Of a stretch of DNA of 64,000 nucleotides, positions 60,985 to 64,000 are shown one piece after another. Position numbers and translations under genes: made by a program. Where the stretch lies: NCBI GenBank assembly GCA_028281535.1, contig JANQJS010000022.1, forward strand, positions 62,001 to 126,000, in the 5' to 3' direction. The notes under the pieces are model-generated. The model saw nothing but the letters and a program-made list of their open reading frames with translations. It searched no databases and had not been told where the DNA came from. Position 1 is the stretch's first letter. Every line of letters begins with the position of its first letter. The DNA comes from Sedimentisphaerales bacterium (GTDB taxonomy: Bacteria; Planctomycetota; Phycisphaerae; Sedimentisphaerales; SM23-30).

Positions 60985-62004
60985 ATGATGACTGAGCCAT
61001 TCATGAATGCAAAAACTCATTCATCATCAGGCAGTAGTGTGCAGCAAAATGAATCAAACATACATCGCTTTACACATAAGGCGATGGCGACCATTTTCGA
61101 ACTGGTCTTTACGGATAATTCACAAGCTGATGCCCAATGGCTGAGCGATGAAGCGTTTCACGATATTGACCAATTGGAACAAAAGTTGAGCTACTTCATT
61201 CCTCACAGTGAGGTAGCTCAATTTAACCAAGCGGGCATTTCCCCTTTGCGACTAAGCCCTGAAACATTTGAGTGCATTTCTCTTGCTAAACAATTTGCGA
61301 TCGAATCATATGGCGCATTTGACCCGATGGTTGGTACAAAACTTCGTGACCGAACCCCTTGGGACTCTGAAGAAGAAACGCCACGAGGCGGCCTGCCGAT
61401 TGAAAATATTGACAACCCGATCTATGGGGACATCGAGTTAATTCAACTTCATGAAGAGTCATTGCAAATCATTAAATTAAATGAAGATGTTAAAATTGAC
61501 CTCGGCGGCATCGGCAAAGGTTACGCGATTGATCATATTCGAAGCTATCTAGAAGAAATGGGACAAATCGAACAAGCGATGATTAACGCGGGCCAAAGCA
61601 CCATGTTTGCGATGGGACAACCTGAAAACGAACAGGGTTGGCTCATGCGTTTCTTAGATCCCAGAAATGAAGTGGACCTATTAGGAACATGCAAAATTAA
61701 AGATCTGGCAATAAGCTCATCTTCATGCGTTGAACAAGACCACATCATCAACCCCAAAACAGGGAAATCATCATCTAACTGGTTGGGCAGCTGGGTTATT
61801 TCTCCTTCTGCGGCTCAAGCCGACGCCTTATCAACAGCTTTTACTGTTATGGAACTGGACGAGATTGTATCATTCTGTAATAAAAACCAGAATATTGCGA
61901 CAGTATTACTTTCTAGTAAAAACAACAAACTAGAAATTACAACACTAGGTCCATTATCAGATTATTCTTGTCAATGGACCTTAGATGCGATAAATATGAA
62001 TTAA
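60985..62004 (+). CDS. apbE: FAD:protein FMN transferase ApbE
   Basis: A 339-residue enzyme that attaches FMN to a Thr or Ser of target flavoproteins outside the membrane. Family motifs are MATIFELVF, the GAFDPMVG segment, VKIDLGGIGKGYAIDHI, the glycine-rich NAGQSTMFAMG, and ADALSTAFTVM with the metal-binding Asp and Thr. No clear signal peptide is seen, unlike many periplasmic ApbE proteins, although the start is uncertain (ATG 60985, or ATG 61003). It lies between the oxidoreductase and a multiheme cytochrome; its target may be encoded downstream. Confidence 0.9.
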   Translation: MMTEPFMNAKTHSSSGSSVQQNESNIHRFTHKAMATIFELVFTDNSQADAQWLSDEAFHDIDQLEQKLSYFIPHSEVAQFNQAGISPLRLSPETFECISLAKQFAIESYGAFDPMVGTKLRDRTPWDSEEETPRGGLPIENIDNPIYGDIELIQLHEESLQIIKLNEDVKIDLGGIGKGYAIDHIRSYLEEMGQIEQAMINAGQSTMFAMGQPENEQGWLMRFLDPRNEVDLLGTCKIKDLAISSSSCVEQDHIINPKTGKSSSNWLGSWVISPSAAQADALSTAFTVMELDEIVSFCNKNQNIATVLLSSKNNKLEITTLGPLSDYSCQWTLDAINMN

Positions 62005-62008
62005 AGAA

Positions 62009-63907
62009 ATGAATAATAAACACCAATATTTCAATCTTATTAACCGAAGTCTTATTCTTGCGATAGGTATATTGCTTTCACACCCCCTAGAGGATGCCTT
62101 AGGGCAAAATTATCGCACAGATAGTCACTCAACATATACACATGTTATTTCATTGTATGATTCTGACGGGCTACTTATAGATTATAAAGATAAATTCAGT
62201 GCAGAACCTTATTCACCTACTATGACCTGTGGAAAATGCCACGACACTGAAAAAATACATCATGGCTGGCATTTCAATGCACTCTATGGCAATCACTCAG
62301 GTAGAGAGGGCGAGCCATGGATATGGACTGATCCAAAAACTTTTACGCAAATCCCTATCACATATCGCGACTGGATCGGAAGCTTTAAGCCTTCTAATTT
62401 TGGATTATCCCAATGGCAAATGATGCAACAATTCGGAAGACACATGCCAGGACAAATCGCACAAAAAAGCGATTTAAACTCACCAGAACCTGGCATTAAT
62501 CGTACGCATATCACAGGTAATCTGGAAGTGGATTGCATGATGTGTCATAGTCATTCCAATCGATACAATCCAGACGAATGGGCCAAACAAGTTGCCAATG
62601 AAAATTTCAAATGGGCACCAACTGCGGCTTTAGGGCTTGCAACCATTTTGGGGGAAACGAAAGATGCCCCTATAGATTATGATCCAGAATTTGATGAATT
62701 TGGTGACTCTGGTGTATCCATGCCAACGACCAAATATGACCAAAATAAATTTGAAGCTAACGGACGCGTGTTTTTTGATGTCGTCCGCATGCCTAAAAAC
62801 GAAAGCTGCTATCAATGCCATACGAATCACAGCGTTGATGAAAAATCTCCTGAGCGTTATCATCGCGACTTAGATGTTCACATTCAGGCAGGAATGAACT
62901 GCAGTGATTGCCATCGACACGGATTAGACCACCAAGTCAGTCGAAATTATGTGGGAGAATCACAAAACCATCCAAACTTGAAAAATGACACCCTAACTTG
63001 CCAACAATGCCACATTGGAGATCAATCAGGTTCACCATCTGAACTAGCAGGAAGGCTTGGAGCTCCTATCGCAAAGCACAAAGGAATTCCACCCATTCAT
63101 TTTGATCGACTTACCTGTACGGCATGTCATAGTGGGCCTTGGCCCGAACAATCCCAGTTTAAAGTCCAAACATCCATGGCACACTCTCTGGGATTAGCTA
63201 AAGAAGATCGCAGCCCTGACGATTTACCTCATATCATCGAGCCTGTTTTTGTAGAAAATAAAGATGGTCAAATTGAACCTAGACGCATGTTTTGGCCATC
63301 CTACTGGGCAGTGATTGAAGCTGATTCCATTAAACCGCTACCTATTGACAAAATGGATTCACTTGCAAAATGGCTCAAACCAATTGTTGCAGACGAAGAA
63401 GGATCTTCTTCTCACAAAACGTTTCATAAAATGACTGAAGCTCAATTAAAAACGGGGCTTGCAAAACTCCAGAACACTTTATCTGATTCACAAAAAGCAG
63501 CATATGTTGACGGTGTCACCATTCATCAATTGAATAATGATGTACTTGAATCAAAAAAAGATTCATCCTTGAATACATACAGTTGGGCACTAGCACATGA
63601 TGTACGCCCAGCAGGTCAGTCACTAGGTGTAAGAGGATGTGTTGATTGCCATTCTGTTGACGCACCTTTCTTTTTCTCAGATGTAAAGAATCAATCACTT
63701 TATGAAAACAGTGAAATTATTAGTACACCAATGACACAACTTCAGAACATCGACCATACACAAACAATTAATTTTGCAAAATCGTTCACATTTAGAAGTT
63801 TGTTTAAAGCATTATTGATTGGATGTACAATCCTGCTAAGTTTGCTCGTCATAATTTATTTCAGCAAATGGCTATTCAAACTAACACAGGCATTACATAA
63901 TGAATAA
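62009..63907 (+). CDS. Exported heptaheme cytochrome c with C-terminal membrane anchor
   Basis: A 632-residue protein with signal peptide (about 1-32) and a C-terminal membrane helix (about 598-620). Seven CXXCH heme sites are visible: CGKCH at 74, CMMCH at 176, CYQCH at 267, CSDCH at 298, CQQCH at 331, CTACH at 370 and CVDCH at 544. It would carry electrons at the periplasmic face of the membrane. It does not clearly match nitrite, hydroxylamine or tetrathionate reductases by eye. It starts four bases after apbE stops and overlaps the next gene, so the three are one operon. Confidence 0.88.
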   Translation: MNNKHQYFNLINRSLILAIGILLSHPLEDALGQNYRTDSHSTYTHVISLYDSDGLLIDYKDKFSAEPYSPTMTCGKCHDTEKIHHGWHFNALYGNHSGREGEPWIWTDPKTFTQIPITYRDWIGSFKPSNFGLSQWQMMQQFGRHMPGQIAQKSDLNSPEPGINRTHITGNLEVDCMMCHSHSNRYNPDEWAKQVANENFKWAPTAALGLATILGETKDAPIDYDPEFDEFGDSGVSMPTTKYDQNKFEANGRVFFDVVRMPKNESCYQCHTNHSVDEKSPERYHRDLDVHIQAGMNCSDCHRHGLDHQVSRNYVGESQNHPNLKNDTLTCQQCHIGDQSGSPSELAGRLGAPIAKHKGIPPIHFDRLTCTACHSGPWPEQSQFKVQTSMAHSLGLAKEDRSPDDLPHIIEPVFVENKDGQIEPRRMFWPSYWAVIEADSIKPLPIDKMDSLAKWLKPIVADEEGSSSHKTFHKMTEAQLKTGLAKLQNTLSDSQKAAYVDGVTIHQLNNDVLESKKDSSLNTYSWALAHDVRPAGQSLGVRGCVDCHSVDAPFFFSDVKNQSLYENSEIISTPMTQLQNIDHTQTINFAKSFTFRSLFKALLIGCTILLSLLVIIYFSKWLFKLTQALHNE

Positions 63908-64000
63908 GCTACTATCTATCATAACATTTATATCCATCGCAATTTTAGCGATATCAGGCCTACAAGCTGTCTGGTTTACTGATAAACCATTGACGGGTAT
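63900..64000 (+). CDS. Start of an exported or membrane protein (3' truncated by window)
   Basis: ATG 63900 overlaps the cytochrome stop by eight bases. The 33 complete codons begin MNKLLSIITFISIAILAISG, a strong membrane helix or signal, followed by LQAVWFTDKP. The rest lies outside the window. From context it may be another part of the electron-transfer unit. Confidence 0.7.
   Translation, partial: MNKLLSIITFISIAILAISGLQAVWFTDKPLTG

Overview
The window looks like chromosomal DNA of a planctomycete, most likely Phycisphaerae or close to it, with roughly 40% GC by eye. The clues are an anti-sigma-like protein ending in an H-X9-DG type domain next to an ECF sigma factor, a one-copy dockerin-like tail on a secreted Asp-box propeller, many DPN-rich secreted repeat proteins, a ThiD2-ThiE fusion, and an integrase module of a type I associate with planctomycetes. 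The taxon is an inference; no rRNA is present.

Positions 1-25987 are mostly housekeeping. They hold the end of ftsH, a degenerate HD-GYP gene, and a long + strand run pheA-tpiA-secG-yicC-gmk-rpoZ-coaC-coaB followed by ftsK. After these come a chemoreceptor, pgsA, an ECF sigma/anti-sigma pair, thiE, lipA with a lipoate ligase homologue, a zinc-ribbon membrane protein, the SRP RNA, dnaX-ybaB-recR, rpoN and a cytidylate-kinase-like gene. dnaX carries an A9 slippery run in the right place to make a short gamma form.

A His/Met-rich lipoprotein and tRNA-Thr(TGT) follow. A 60-bp copy of the tRNA 3' part recurs at 46977-47036, so 27117-47036 is a genomic island of about 19.9 kb integrated in tRNA-Thr. 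From left to right it holds a tyrosine integrase whose N-terminal arm domain is broken by a stop and a frameshift; a ferric-iron type ABC transporter operon that includes a ChrB-like protein and a secreted propeller; and a five-gene operon read right to left (giant parallel beta-helix protein, TolB-like lipoprotein, FlgD-Ig-like protein, Rhs protein with a probable HYD1-type ADP-ribosyltransferase tip, small acidic probable immunity protein). A short ORF at the right end looks like the partner ORF of the integrase module. The Rhs operon is the best candidate for an undescribed system.

Right of the island lie a small membrane-anchored protein, two large secreted repeat proteins, and a two-gene histidine kinase/hybrid response regulator unit in which the second HisKA-like segment lacks the phosphoacceptor His. 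Next are a lactonase-type propeller and a conserved membrane protein, then a run made of a Tat-exported Gfo/Idh/MocA oxidoreductase, an ApbE flavin transferase, a seven-heme cytochrome and the start of another exported or membrane protein. The last three genes suggest a respiratory or extracytoplasmic electron-transfer unit that continues past the window.
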